64,000 nt of DNA, taken from the NCBI RefSeq assembly GCF_019320115.1, contig NC_089591.1:22918502-22982501 (forward strand), given 5' to 3'. The stretch comes from Miscanthus floridulus. Lineage: Eukaryota > Streptophyta > Magnoliopsida > Poales > Poaceae. Positions 35,316 through 46,750 of this stretch are shown here, in pieces. Within the stretch, counting starts at the first letter, position 1; the number at the start of each line of letters is the position of its first letter. Under the pieces are notes generated by a model. That model did no database searches. It was not told the origin of the DNA and saw only the letters and a list, made by a program, of their open reading frames with translations. Made by a program: the position numbers and the translations under genes.

Positions 35316-35690
35316 TATAGCAGAACCGACCAATTTATAAGAGCACAAGTACGATGGCAGCCCATAAGCAGTCGCACTGTCATACTTGAGCCCATAAAAA
35401 CTCGATAGTCCGTTGAGTACCATGACTGGGTCTCAATTAAACATCAACATACAACCAAGATCGTAATTGATTCAACATACATGTCATATGTTACATAAAG
35501 TTCACAAATATAGTTCATTCATTAGAGTACGAATTAAGGTTATTACAAACCAAGTTTAGTAAATAGTAGCGAAAGCAAATTAAAGGTTGAAGCTAACATT
35601 TGCCATCATAGTTCAATTATAGTGCCAACTCGTGATCACGCTCCCACAAAAGCATATAAGAAGGATTAATGGGAGATGCCTGCCTAGGGC

Positions 35691-35752
35691 TCACTCCTCA
35701 TCCATGGCGGGATAAAAGCAATTCTTGCAATAGCCATTATAAACTATACCAT
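35691..35752 (-). other. E4 5' LTR Cys-containing exon-like segment
   Basis: Acceptor ATTCCTATTATTGCAG; 62 bases encoding GIVYNGYCKNCFYPAMDEE and TGA in phase 1. Differs from the 3' LTR copy by a few substitutions but stays open. Confidence 0.55.
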
Positions 35753-36799
35753 CTGCAATAATAGGAATAAAACCCTGAGTACGAGAAGGTACTCAGCTAG
35801 ACTTACCCATCAAAAACCAAAAATAAGGTGACTCCAAGGATTATGCAAGGCTTTATAAGTGGAGGTAGCTTGACAATATTTTGCATAAAAAGCTGACTAA
35901 TTCCATTGTACAATTATAATTCAGTCATTAAGTTAATTATAGCTATTCATCTCTAGATTAGCAACTAACCTGTGCCAAACATATGGTATATCATTTAGTA
36001 GCATATAATAGTAACCATAGCTGGTGTAGTAATTCCATGTTCATCTGAACCATCATATTCCATAACACAGTTAATACGATGTTGGAGCTAGCCAAGTTTC
36101 TCACTGTCCAGGAGAGATGGTGATTTGAATCAATTTCAACTAGTTGGGAATTTATTCCTAACACAAACCTAGGTAGACCAGATCAACATTCAACTTTGGT
36201 ACAACTCAGGTCCACATTTCATGGGTTCGCCTAGCGCCGCACAATCAGCTACCAGGACGTTCAGGCCTGGCCTGCCCTTGGATTCACATCTGGCTCCCCA
36301 CACATCCTTACTACCATCTAGAGTGCACACTCTAACAGAATGTGGCCCGACCTAAGTTGAGCTACTTGGCTTCACGGTCAGAACGAGTTATCCAGCCAGC
36401 TAAGTGATAGGCATGCATTCAATCTTGTCAGAAGTGCCAACAATGGTACTAGTCCTTAACTGGCTCAGATGAATCACATGAGTCCACCCACATATAGACT
36501 CTGCTCGGCCTCTATTTACATTACCCCATGGTTCTTTTCCATGATAAGAAATATAGCCAATTGTGCTTTGGTATCCACCTATATCTCACAGGTGATAGGA
36601 AATCACCTGAACTTCTACCGGTGTAAGCATGGCTAAGCATATGTTTGATCCTAGACCTACATAGGGTTAAAGGTATATGTAACTAGACAAGGTAGTTCTA
36701 TGCATCAAGTGTTTTCAATCAACTCTTATAACCTAATGCATCAAACATAAAGGACTCAAGTGATATTTTATAAAACATTGGAGACTTAGAATGCTTTGG

Positions 36800-36959
36800 G
36801 GCTTGCATTTGAGGAAAGAGGTTGGCCGGTGATCTAGGCACTCAGGGAGATCTTTTAGAGTCTGCTCGTCTTCTCCTATAGCTGTAGCCTAAGGCATCTC
36901 CTGCTGATCCTCCTCCTCTTCTTCATTGAACTCTAACAGAGTTATTCCTTCGGATGATC
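36800..36959 (-). other. E4 5' LTR acidic exon-like segment
   Basis: Acceptor CATGCATATAG, then phase 1 codons for EGITLLEFNEEEEEDQQEMP, a TAG where E6 has Gln, then EDEQTLKDLPECLDHRPTSF, aligning with the E6 frame. A GTGAGCC donor upstream at 38543 could supply the preceding exon. Confidence 0.5.
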
Positions 36960-39199
36960 CTATATGCATGAGCATGAAATAAGATATCACGAATGCATAT
37001 ATAATGACATGTATAATATGATATGATGTGATGAATGCATCCTCCCAAGTGTTTTCAATAGCTTTGTATTAAAGTAGTAACTAGTCGCATCTTATTTTAT
37101 TGAGTAGGTGCATATCTCTTCCCTAGTACTTAAGCTAACACTTATATAAATCATTTTCTGGATGACAAGACAACAGTCACTTGTTTTGACCATAACTAGA
37201 GTTATACATATCAAAATAATGCTATTATGGACATTATTGAAATCTTATGAAATTGCCTACAACTTTCTTTTAATCATCTTAATGTGATTTAGCAGTTATC
37301 TAAGTTAAACAATTCAATCATTCAAATCTCTCTAGAGAATAAGCATTTCTGATAGCATACTTCTAGCAGCCATAATTCTTAAACCATAATGCGTATGGCT
37401 ATGAAATTTTAACACAAGGTAGATAAGTAAGTAATCTATAACTTTGTTATTAACAAGTTTTATAGAAAAGGCTATTATCATCATTAAATCATCATCATCA
37501 CAATCGAAAACTATACCTGCAGCCATCTAGTTGAATTATAAAACAATAATTAACCAGTTGCAAACGTCCAATTGCTTTCAAGCCTAACTAATAACATCAA
37601 TAGATCATATGCATCACAAGAACCATGAGAAAACATCATGGTTAAACATAACTAATTTATTTATATCTATTTATTACTTTTCTTAGATAATAAGGTGATT
37701 TAAGGGATAAATACTTACATTGCTCAATAAATTCTAAGAAAATTACAATAGCCTATAAATTACTCTAATAGTCTACTATACAAATTCTATACCATTTGGA
37801 TAGATATAACTACCTCTACAAAAATGACAAGTTGCATAGGCTTATTTTAGTAAAAATAGTTTAGAACTAGTGAAAAGTGTCGAGCTACAGATTTAATATT
37901 TTTCTTACATTCCTACAAGCATAAGAATACTGTGCAAAAATTTTCATGATCATATGCTATGTATTTTTACCCCAATTAATTCCACTAGAAAATAGTAATT
38001 AATTAGGATTAAATAGGAATACCATATTCAAATTATGACCACTCCAAGTTTATTATTTTTCCTAGCTAGATAATGTCAGCACAAGACCTAGCAAAATTGG
38101 AATCACAATTTTATCACCTTTCTAGCTCATGTTATGCATTTTACAAGATAGAAACCATTAAAAAACATTTATCTAGCTACATTTTATTCTCCTAGAAAAT
38201 ACTAGAAACAGTGCATCTCATATTTTTATCAAATACTACACTTCATGAGGAATCCTAATAAAATTTGGTTCACCAAAATTGGACACTCCTAGCTCTAGAT
38301 ACGAATTTTTGAAACAAGCATTCAAATCTTTGAAATAAATTAGAAAATCAGACATCATATAGACTGATAGCCGAGGGCCCCGCGGTTAATGGGGACCCAC
38401 TCATCAGCGAGACCAAAATAGGGGATGGCGCTGATCGGTGAGAACTCGCCAGCGGCGAGGTCTCTGGCGGATAGCGTCATCACCAATGCACTCAACTCAT
38501 CCCCGTGCATCGACTGGTGGGATTAATTGGCTCGATGGCTCACCCGAGCAAGCTCAACGGTGACCATGGCGTACATGGGTAGAGCAGTGACTCGTTATGA
38601 CACCATCAAGTGGTGTCATCATCCCTAGATCTAGGCCTAAACATCTAGACTCTAGCGCGGTGTTGGACCAAAGAGAATGAAGGCATGCGGTGCAGTGGAA
38701 TGGCGGGGCCATGGTGAGCCGCTAGCATGGCGGCGCTCCAGTGACGACGGCGGCTACGATGAGGTGAAATGCCACTATACCTATGGTTGGTAGGTGGTGC
38801 TGGTGGCTCGAGGAGTTGGAGGTGATGGCATAGCAGCTCTGGCTAAGATAAATTGGCTAGTGGAGCTACATCGGTGGTGAGCGGCTACGATAGAGCCACA
38901 GCAAAGCCACGATGATGCTACGGCAAGCTCAACGTTGCGCTTGAAGAGGCAGAGCGAGCAGGAGAGAGTGATAGTGGGCAAGTGGATGGAGTGGCGGGTG
39001 CATGGTGCTTAAGTGTGTGCTTAGGCCAGACCGGTCAAGCCAACACCGGTGTGCTGCCACCACACGGGGGCCATGTCCTGTGGCCAGGTCGACCACTGCT
39101 GTGCGCACGAGCGCCGATTCAGGTGCCATTGAATCCATCTGACAGCATGACTTTGTGATTCAATTATTCCTAAACTATTGTGAATTAGCAAAACCTTCT

Positions 39200-40753
39200 T
39201 GAAAGCATCTAGGCCCCTAGTTGGGTTTTGGTGATTAATGACAATACATGATTACTATGACTAATGTGTGTTTTGCAAATGCAATTAAGTTAGGTCATGG
39301 TAATGGAGATCGATTGGGATATCATGGTGGTCATGCCCCTATGATGGAAATCATTTTGGTTTTCAAAGAATGGACGGCAAGATTAAGGATGGACTAGTTC
39401 TAAGTGTCGATTGGAGTTGAAGAGACACTTAGAGTAGTTTAGGACTTTGTTTTTTCCTTTGGCCATACTATTAAGGGGGGTATGGACAAGTAGCTTGACC
39501 TAGGTGAGTCGAGAGGGTTAGGTGTGGTGCACACTTGCTAAACCTAGCACTAGGTAGCTCCTAAAAGCCCTTAGATCCATTAGAGCAAACTTCATTCATG
39601 TATGATCGAAAGTTGGAAGTGAATGGAGGGTCAAATGTTGACTGGACGCTGGCTTCAGTGTGATCGGAACGCTACCATAGAGTCTGATCAGTTCATTTGA
39701 TCAAGGTGAAGTCGCCTAGAAGTGACTGAACGCTGAGAGGTGAAGTGACCGGACGCTGAGCCCCAGCGTTCGGTCAACTACAGCAAAGTTCCAGAGAAGG
39801 AAAATCACGACCTGGATGCTAAGTCCCAGCGTCTGGTTGACTCTAGTAAGGTTCTAGAGAGGGAAAATCATGATCGGACACATCCAGTCAGTGCTGATCG
39901 AACGCTGTCCAGCGTCCGATCACCACTTGATCACTGGAATTCAGGGTGAACTGACCGGTGCGTCCAGGTCAATATGTCTAGAGCGTCCGGGCACCCCGCA
40001 GAGGCACATAATAGTTCATTTTTCAGACATGCTTATAAATACTTCCTCCATTCATGTGTGGGGATACTTTTGCTCATTCCACAACTGAGAAACACCTTTG
40101 AGAGTGCCAAGAAGAGCAATGTCCTAGTGTGGTGATTGAGATTTGAGAATCCCAAAGAGAGCCCTCATTAGTGAGATCAAGAGTAGCAAAGTGTGCATCC
40201 ACCCTTCTCATTAGGCATGTCATAGTCAAGTGAGAGTTCATGCTTGTTACTCTTGGTGATCGCCATCACTTAGATGGCTTCGTGGTGATTGGGAGTTTGG
40301 TGATCATCCGACAGAGCTTGTGGATGACCCAACTCAAGTTGTGAGTGGTTGTGGGTGATTCACCATGATGGAGTGTCAAAGAATCAACCCATAGAGAGCA
40401 CTTGATCCTTGCATAGATCAAGGGGGAGCTACACCCTTGTGCGGGTGCTCCAACGAGGACTAGTGGGGAGTGGCGACTCTCCGATACCTCGGCAAAATAT
40501 CACCACGTTCCTCCTTCTCTATTTACTTTGATCATTTTCTTTGAGCAATTCAATTCTTGTCATTTACATTCATAGAATTGCCATGCTAGAGTAGGATTGG
40601 AACATAGGTTGCTAAACTTTTGTGCGCTAGATCAATAGATACACTTTCTAGGCACAAGGGGTTAATTGGGCTAACCATAGGACTTAATTATTGCAAAGAA
40701 ATTTATAATTAGCCCAATTCACCCCCTCCCTCTTGGGCATCTTGATCCTTTCA
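39200..40753 (+). repeat. E3 5' LTR (1554 bp)
   Basis: TGAAAGCATCTAGG ... GATCCTTTCA. CCGGACG array at about 39640-40005, strongly eroded: the central palindrome at 39871-39890 reads TGATCGGACACATCCAGTCA, with five transitions from the perfect form, at CG or CHG sites. TATAAATA at 40034-40041. Confidence 0.93.
40034..40041 (+). promoter_or_regulatory. TATA box of E3 5' LTR
   Basis: TATAAATA downstream of the CCGGACG array, at the place seen in the other family LTRs. Confidence 0.75.
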
Positions 40754-40755
40754 AT

Positions 40756-40768
40756 TGGTAGCAAAGCC
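40756..40768 (+). other. E3 primer binding site
   Basis: TGGTAGCAAAGCC two bases after the LTR end; two mismatches to TGGTATCAGAGCC. Confidence 0.82.
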
Positions 40769-40806
40769 TCATGCTCACGTATTTAGGCTTAACCGCCTAA
40801 AGAAAG

Positions 40807-42904
40807 ATGTCTCAGGGGATGGACCTCCTCCTATCTTTGAGGGGGATGATTTTCCATATTGGAATATCTGCATGGAGGCGTATCTAGAAGCTCTAGATGT
40901 TGGAATACTTAGAGCTGCCTCACAAGGCTTCCCAAAACCTTAGGATGCTACACACCTACAAGGCGATGAGGTGAATTACAAAAAATGGAATGCAAAGGCT
41001 CGAAACACCATCTTTAGAGGCCTTTGCAAAGATGTGTTCAACCGGGTGAGGAACCACAAAGACACCCATGCACTATGGTCAGACGTTTGTGCGCTCCATG
41101 AGGGAACAAAGAGTGAGCATGAGAAACGCTATCATCTTGTCATGAAAAAGCTTAACTCTTTTGAGATGCATCCTAAAGAATGTGCTAATGAAATGTATTC
41201 ACGCTTGAATGTTCTTGTAGAGGAAGTCAATGGGCTTGGACTCACTCAAATGCAACCATCCGATGTTGTAAGAAAGATCTTGAGTGTCCTCCCCATTGAC
41301 AAATATGGGTATATTGTGATCATGCTTCATCAAGGTGATCTTTCCACCGCTACACAAATACAAATCTTGGGAAAGATCAATGCTCATGAGATGTACATGC
41401 ACATCACACCTCAAGATGGCTCATCCTCTACAAAGAAGAAAGAAAAAGATTTAGCATTCAAAGCTAGCCAAGAGAAGGGCAAAGCAAGGCTTAAGTATGA
41501 GAGCTCAAATGATGATGAAGTTCATGATGAAAGCCTTGCTCTTATGGTGAAAAGAACCACCAAGATGCTAAAGATGCTCAACAAGAGTGGCATCAAGTTC
41601 GATGGCAAGAAGAAGAAGTTCTTCACAAGCTCTAGAAGGAAGCCAATCTCTGAGATGGATTGCTACAATTATGGAGAACTTGGTCATCTAGCACATCAAT
41701 GCACAAAGCCCAAGAAAGACAAGTACAAGAATAAGTGCAAGGGCAAGAAAGATGACTCAAGCAATGAAGAAGAAGATGAGAAGAAAAAAACAAGCCATAC
41801 AAGAAGAGAGATGGCAAGAAGGACTTCCATAAGAAGAAAAGTGGAAAGGCATACATCGTTAGTGATTGGCTCACGGACATTGATTCATCTAGTGTCTCAT
41901 CCGATGATGATAGTGATAATGAGAAGGTGGCCGCCATTGTTATTGACTCTTCATCATCTTCACTGACAACCACCGCCATCATCCCCTACACACCTATGCC
42001 TTATGGACAAGGGTGATCACAAGGTATCAAATGATGATAGTAGTGGTGATGTACATGCTAGCAATGATGATAGCAATAGTGATGATGATGAATATGAATC
42101 ACCTTCTTATGATGATCTTGTTAAATTGCTAAATCAATACACTAAGATCATTAGAAAGAGTAGAGCTAGGAATGGAAAACTAGTGGCTAAGAATGATTCA
42201 ATTTTAGCAAAATGTGATATAGCCAAAAAGGCTAGTGTTGAGCTTAGAGAAGCCAATGATGATATATCATCCAAACTCAAGGAGCTCAAATCTTCTAAGA
42301 AAGATCTTAAAGATAAACATGATAAACTTGAGGGGATGCACAAAGAGCTCATCACTAGCCACAACAAGCTAAAAGAAGAATACATTACTCTTAAGATTAA
42401 TCATGATAATCTTGTCATTGCTCAAGAATTTCTATCAAATAAGCCACATGATGTTACTAACGATGTTGTTAAGATTGATATAGCTACATCATGCGATGAT
42501 TTGATCATTGAGAGCATTGAGCAAAGTTCTAGTATCAAGGGCAAGCAAGTGGTTGAGGCCGATGATTATGATGAGTTTGTCAAGCTTAAGAATGATAATG
42601 AAAAGCTCAAGAAAGATCTTGAAGAAATCAAAAGCCACAGCACTATTGTGCTAGAAAACTCTTGATCATGATGGTGATTTGATGCTTGAGAATGAGAAGC
42701 TAAAAGAAGAGAACAAGAAGCTCAAGGGAGAGAAAAACAATGATGCTCTCAAGGAAGAGAACAAGAAGCTCAAGTTGGATAAAGAGCATCTCAAGATTGG
42801 TTTGAGCAAGTTCATAAGAGGCAAGCATCTTCAAAGTGAGCTACTAATGAACATCATTTTGAAGACGGATAGAAGTGGCATTGGGTACTTGACAAACCAA
42901 GAGA
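40807..42904 (+). pseudogene. gag: E3 gag, 5' part (before the E5 insertion)
   Basis: ATG at 40807, but one base is missing four codons later compared with E2, so the capsid frame is entered out of phase. Readable pieces: GPPPIFEGDDFPYWN, then a stop at CCT TAG (40941), then an open stretch 40971-41800 with SFEMHPKECANEMYSRLNVL and the first zinc knuckle CYNYGELGHLAHQC, whose second Cys is Tyr. A frameshift near 41795 follows, then the coiled-coil part in two frames (42003-42665, 42679-42904). E5 interrupts the gene just before the second knuckle. Confidence 0.87.
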
Positions 42905-42909
42905 AGAAG
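42905..42909 (+). repeat. Target duplication of E5, left copy
   Basis: AGAAG, repeated at 55060-55064 directly after E5. Five bases is usual for Ty3/gypsy integrases. Confidence 0.9.
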
Positions 42910-43269
42910 TGTGGCAGAACCTCCTAAGAATTTAGGCCCACGTGCACCTATCATTGTCATAACAGACCTTGGATAGCATACACGAGTTCCCAACAACTCA
43001 ACAGGTCTGTCGGGTGTCCTCGGGAAACCCGAATCATCCACGATTCTCTTTTCAAATAGGATCCTAATCACAGACATTGCAGATTACAACAATTTATTCA
43101 AATATATACATCAGAGTAAAAGATAGCAGAAGTCTTAAGGTAACATAGGTTACAAACCAGTTGTTTTCAAACTTACAATACCATAAGTGTTATACAACCA
43201 TAGTAGCGGGATAATATTACATTAACTTTATTTATCACACAAACTAGTGCCTTGTCCAAAGGCCATTCA

Positions 43270-43343
43270 TCACTCCTCATCGTCATTGACTTCAAACATA
43301 GACATGTAGCAGGGACCAAAACAAGCCTGCGCATGCGACTCAC
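43270..43343 (-). other. E5 3' LTR terminal exon-like segment
   Basis: Acceptor AACCCTTGTTGTAG; 74 bases: two codon-completing bases, 23 codons, TGA. Encodes ESHAQACFGPCYMSMFEVND followed by an acidic end. The phase fits the donor at 44304. Confidence 0.6.
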
Positions 43344-44304
43344 CTACAACAAGGGTTAACAAACCCTGAGTACAAAAGTACTCAACAAGACTAACCCGAC
43401 TGTAACAGGGGTGTAAGACTTTTAGAGATGCAGGGTTTGGGGCAAGGTATGGATGTAACAAAATTCAAAGTCCATTGCCAAAAGCTTACTGTTCTTATCC
43501 TATTTTCAAGTTTTACCCCTATGTCCCTTTTAGTTCATTATCTCAAACTAAATGTACTTTTCCCATATTCCAATCTTTCTCATTCCATTCTTTTCTCATA
43601 TTTTAGTAATTCACCAGTCCTGCATTGCTTCTGTAATGAATCGAGTCTCCATATCCATGGAGCACCAGCAATTCAAATTGATTCAAGTCCCAGCTGGGGA
43701 TTCCTTATCACACAACATATGTTGAACTTAATCTTGCATATATCGACCTCGCTACCGAATCCTCCTATACTAAGCCTGTCTCCACGCCACCCGAGAGCAC
43801 ATCACACCTCAAATCCAGCCACATTCCAGCCACGAGGGTACATGCTACTCCCGCCATCTCTCCACTCCCAGTGCGTGGGCATTCGTCTTAGTATCGGATT
43901 AGCCAAAGTAGGTTTATCGGAGTATGTGACTAGTACTACAAAGTGTCTCGTTTAGAAGATCCACAATGAGTGGCCTTTGAGCGACATAGTCGACAACATT
44001 ACCCAACATTCAAGACATGTCACCCGACTAGTCTCTAGTTCATTCTATCTGCTTTCTTTCTTTGGCCAGAATGTCATCTTTGATTGTATCGAAACTTTTA
44101 CTTTGAAAGCCTACCATAAAGCATACTAAGCATTCTACACCTTTGTAAATGAAATCATCTTCAAGGATGGTAAACAATTAACAAGGTAGGCAATGCATCA
44201 TGTAGGTGACATTTGACATAATCAACTTAATGCAATAAGTAACATAGGTGATAAACTTTTCAAAGTAAACAAGGTAATGGTTTAATGCATAAACCGGGGC
44301 TTAC

Positions 44305-44412
44305 CTTCGTTGACGATCTCGGGTTCCGGATCAGTACCATAATTATCGAATCCCGTGACAACCGGGGTTTCTTCTAGAACTTGCTCAACTAGAATCGTTT
44401 CACTCTCGGATT
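44305..44412 (-). other. E5 3' LTR middle exon-like segment
   Basis: Acceptor ATTTTGTGTAG, 108 open bases, donor GAAG|GTAAGC (near-consensus). Acidic protein including SETILVEQVLEETPVVTGFD. Begins with two bases of a codon and ends with one (phase 1 both sides). Confidence 0.6.
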
Positions 44413-45522
44413 CTACACAAAATGATAACATATGCTTTAACATGATGATAATGTAAACATGATGCTGTCATGGTACATGAAATATAACAACACCTCGAAT
44501 ATGACTGTTTTTCACGGTACAGTTGCAAGCCAACAAAACCAACTTGCAATGCTACCGTTAAGAACCACACATGTAACTTGACCAAATGGATCTTGAAACC
44601 CTACTAGTCACAAAACATGACCAAAACCAGATCCAACACTAATCAAACACTTAGGGTTTGCTTTTATTCATTTTTGAATTAATTTGGAATTAAGCCCAAA
44701 AATGAACTTGTTCCAAATGACCTCAAAATTTTATGTAAGCTTCCTCATGACAAATTAGTGTACCAAAACAAATTTCATAATTTTTGGAATTATACAATGG
44801 CCTACAAAAATCATGGAAATTGCATTTATTAATTAATGGACTAAATATTTGAACATTAAAAATTTATTCAAATTTCAAGTTTCAAAATTTTAAATCATAC
44901 TAGAGCATGTACAGAGGCTACACACAAAATTTCAGAATTTTTGGAGCTATGATTATTTTCCTACAAATTTCCAAATATTCAGCACTATTTAAAATCAGAA
45001 AATAACAAAACTCACTATTCTCTCTCTTGCTCTCACTGACAGCCGGCCCCCACCTGTCATCCCCAACCTCAGGCATTGACCATGGCTGTGACGGCGCTGA
45101 CCAGCGCAAACTCACCGACGGTGAGCCCAACAGCGACGGCCAAAGCACTAACATGTTAATAAGAGCTAGGCGCATCGATTAGTGGCACTTTGGAGGTCGA
45201 TTACGACATGGAACAAGGCTGACACCGGCCATGGCAGACGCGGTGGCACAGCAACGTTACGCTGGTGAAACAAGGCTAGTAACGGTGAAACAGAGAGGTT
45301 AGAAAGCATCAGTGGCTCATGCCGATCGTGTTGAAGCAACAAGCGAGACCGGAGAAGCTAAGGTGACGCGTTTCGATGGTGACCGGGATCACGGCGGAGC
45401 AGGACCTCGTCGACGATAGTGTTCCGGTGACTGTAGTGGGCAAAACGAGTAGGCAAGAGTGGAATGAGCACTATAGCATCGAGACGAATCCATAGAGGCA
45501 ACAAGCAAGGGCAACGGCTCAC

Positions 45523-45750
45523 CAGATGATGCTGGCCACGGTGAACCAGAGTTTCCATTGAGGTCGCCGGCCGCGAGGAAGATGAACGTGGACAGCGAGC
45601 TCTCGGCGAAATCAGGCGACAGCAACAACCCGGTCAGATGTGCAAGGAGCAGGGCGGAACTAGAACATGGCTTTTCTTAGGCTATCTTGCATTGAGGAGG
45701 CGAGGGAAGCTCGCCTGGAGTCGAGACGGCGGTGTCGGGAAAACAGAGGG
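45523..45750 (-). other. E5 3' LTR first exon-like segment
   Basis: From about 30 bp after the TATA box to donor TCTG|GTGAGCC. The frame encoding SPDFAESSLSTFIFLAAGDL reaches the donor in phase 1, matching the next segment. A TAA lies upstream in this copy where the other LTR has CAA, and no in-frame ATG is seen, so the true start is unknown. Confidence 0.45.
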
Positions 45751-45780
45751 GAGGAAGAAAAGTGAACGACATCGTCTGGG

Positions 45781-45787
45781 TCTTATA
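45781..45787 (-). promoter_or_regulatory. TATA-like box, E5 3' LTR
   Basis: TATAAGA on minus, before the GC-rich leader; the same in the 5' LTR at 54258-54264. Confidence 0.6.
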
Positions 45788-46580
45788 GCTCGGCCAGGAG
45801 CGCGTGGACTCGACACGCAGAGTGCTCCCTATGCTAGCGCAAAGCCAAGGGCGGTCACAGGCACGCCTAGAAGGCTAGAGAAGGACGCCGGTGGTGGGGC
45901 GGTGACGCCCTGTTACCAACTCGATTTTTGAAGTATTTATAGATTTGCCACTGCGTCTATTTTTCAAATTACTCACAAATTTTCTAAAGATGTTGAAAAT
46001 CTCCAAAAATGAAAGTTGCTCAACTTTTCAAACTCTACAACTTTGCTTCAAGGAACATTTTTCAAATTCTACCTCCATTTTGAAATTTGAATTTGGGGTG
46101 CATTTGAGCATTTGAATCATTTCAAAATTACTCCAAATTTTACATGTAAACTTGAAAAACTTTGAATACCAAAGTTGATCCTTATAAAATAATCTTCAAC
46201 TTTGCTTTTTGTCTCAACCCCAAAATCCAAATGGATTTTGAATTAGACAAAAGGGGCAAAAAGGACTTTTAGGATTTGAATTTGAATTCAAATTTGATTT
46301 GTTTACCTTTTGCTTTAACTTTGATTTTTGACCAGTAACATGGCCCATTAGGGTTATTTGGGTCAAATGACACATGGCCTCACATGATCACATGAAATTT
46401 GACCCTTGTGGTCATGATCTTTATTTAGGGTTTTGAATCACATCACACATAAAATAACTACTTACTAAATAAAGCTTATTTAGTGAATGCATTCAAAATT
46501 TTCTACTTTATGAATGCTTTGCAATGCATATGATGACATGGCAAGTTTTAGTGTTAGGTCAAAACACCAGAGGTGTTACA

Positions 46581-46616
46581 ACCCTTCCCCCTTAAAGAAA
46601 TCTCGTCCTGAGATTT
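46581..46616 (-). other. E5 polypurine tract and adjacent inverted repeat
   Basis: Minus strand AAATCTCAGGACGAGATTT, then CTTTAAGGGGGAAGGGT against the 3' LTR. Confidence 0.8.
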
Positions 46617-46750
46617 AAAACCTAAGGCTAAGTAATGGAAAAGGAAATGTGTCAAGCTAACACATCATAACTTTATTCAAAAGGCTAGTGAGGGGGTTTT
46701 CCATTCTGTTAACAAACGAGACAAGTTACAATATAGACAAGGTATTGCAA

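Larger units (their letters stand above)
24081..39199 (-). mobile_element. E4: Ty3/gypsy chromovirus, decayed, 5' LTR interrupted by E3
   Basis: Left (3') LTR 24081-28563, internal 28564-35315, right (5') LTR 35316-39199, which continues beyond E3 outside the window. Pol order PR-RT-RH-IN plus a chromodomain marks a chromovirus; I would place it near the Tekay group (inference). A PBS and a purine tract are present. Many nonsense codons and frameshifts: no product is possible. The flank ATATT (24076-24080) is the predicted target duplication. Confidence 0.9.
35316..39199 (-). repeat. E4 5' LTR, split by E3
   Basis: Starts (left edge on plus) TATAGCAGAACCGACC, a decayed TGTAGCAGAACC, and runs colinearly with the left LTR to AGCAAAACCTTCT, where E3 begins. 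The missing ~650 bp (equivalent of 27915-28563) should lie right of the window. GC-rich leader part about 38360-39150. Confidence 0.88.
42910..46580 (-). repeat. E5 3' LTR (3671 bp)
   Basis: Minus strand TGTAACACCTCTGG ... GGTTCTGCCACA. TATA-like TATAAGA at 45781-45787, GC-rich leader 45780-45040, then two long AT-rich stretches separating exon-like segments. The remainder (U3, 45930-46580) is AT-rich without genes. Confidence 0.94.

Noticed and set aside
43428..43955. 175-codon plus-strand frame in the E5 LTR (a shorter form also at 51901-52170)
   Set aside because: Antisense to the element, broken in the other LTR copy, and intron-like composition. Recurs only because LTRs are duplicated.
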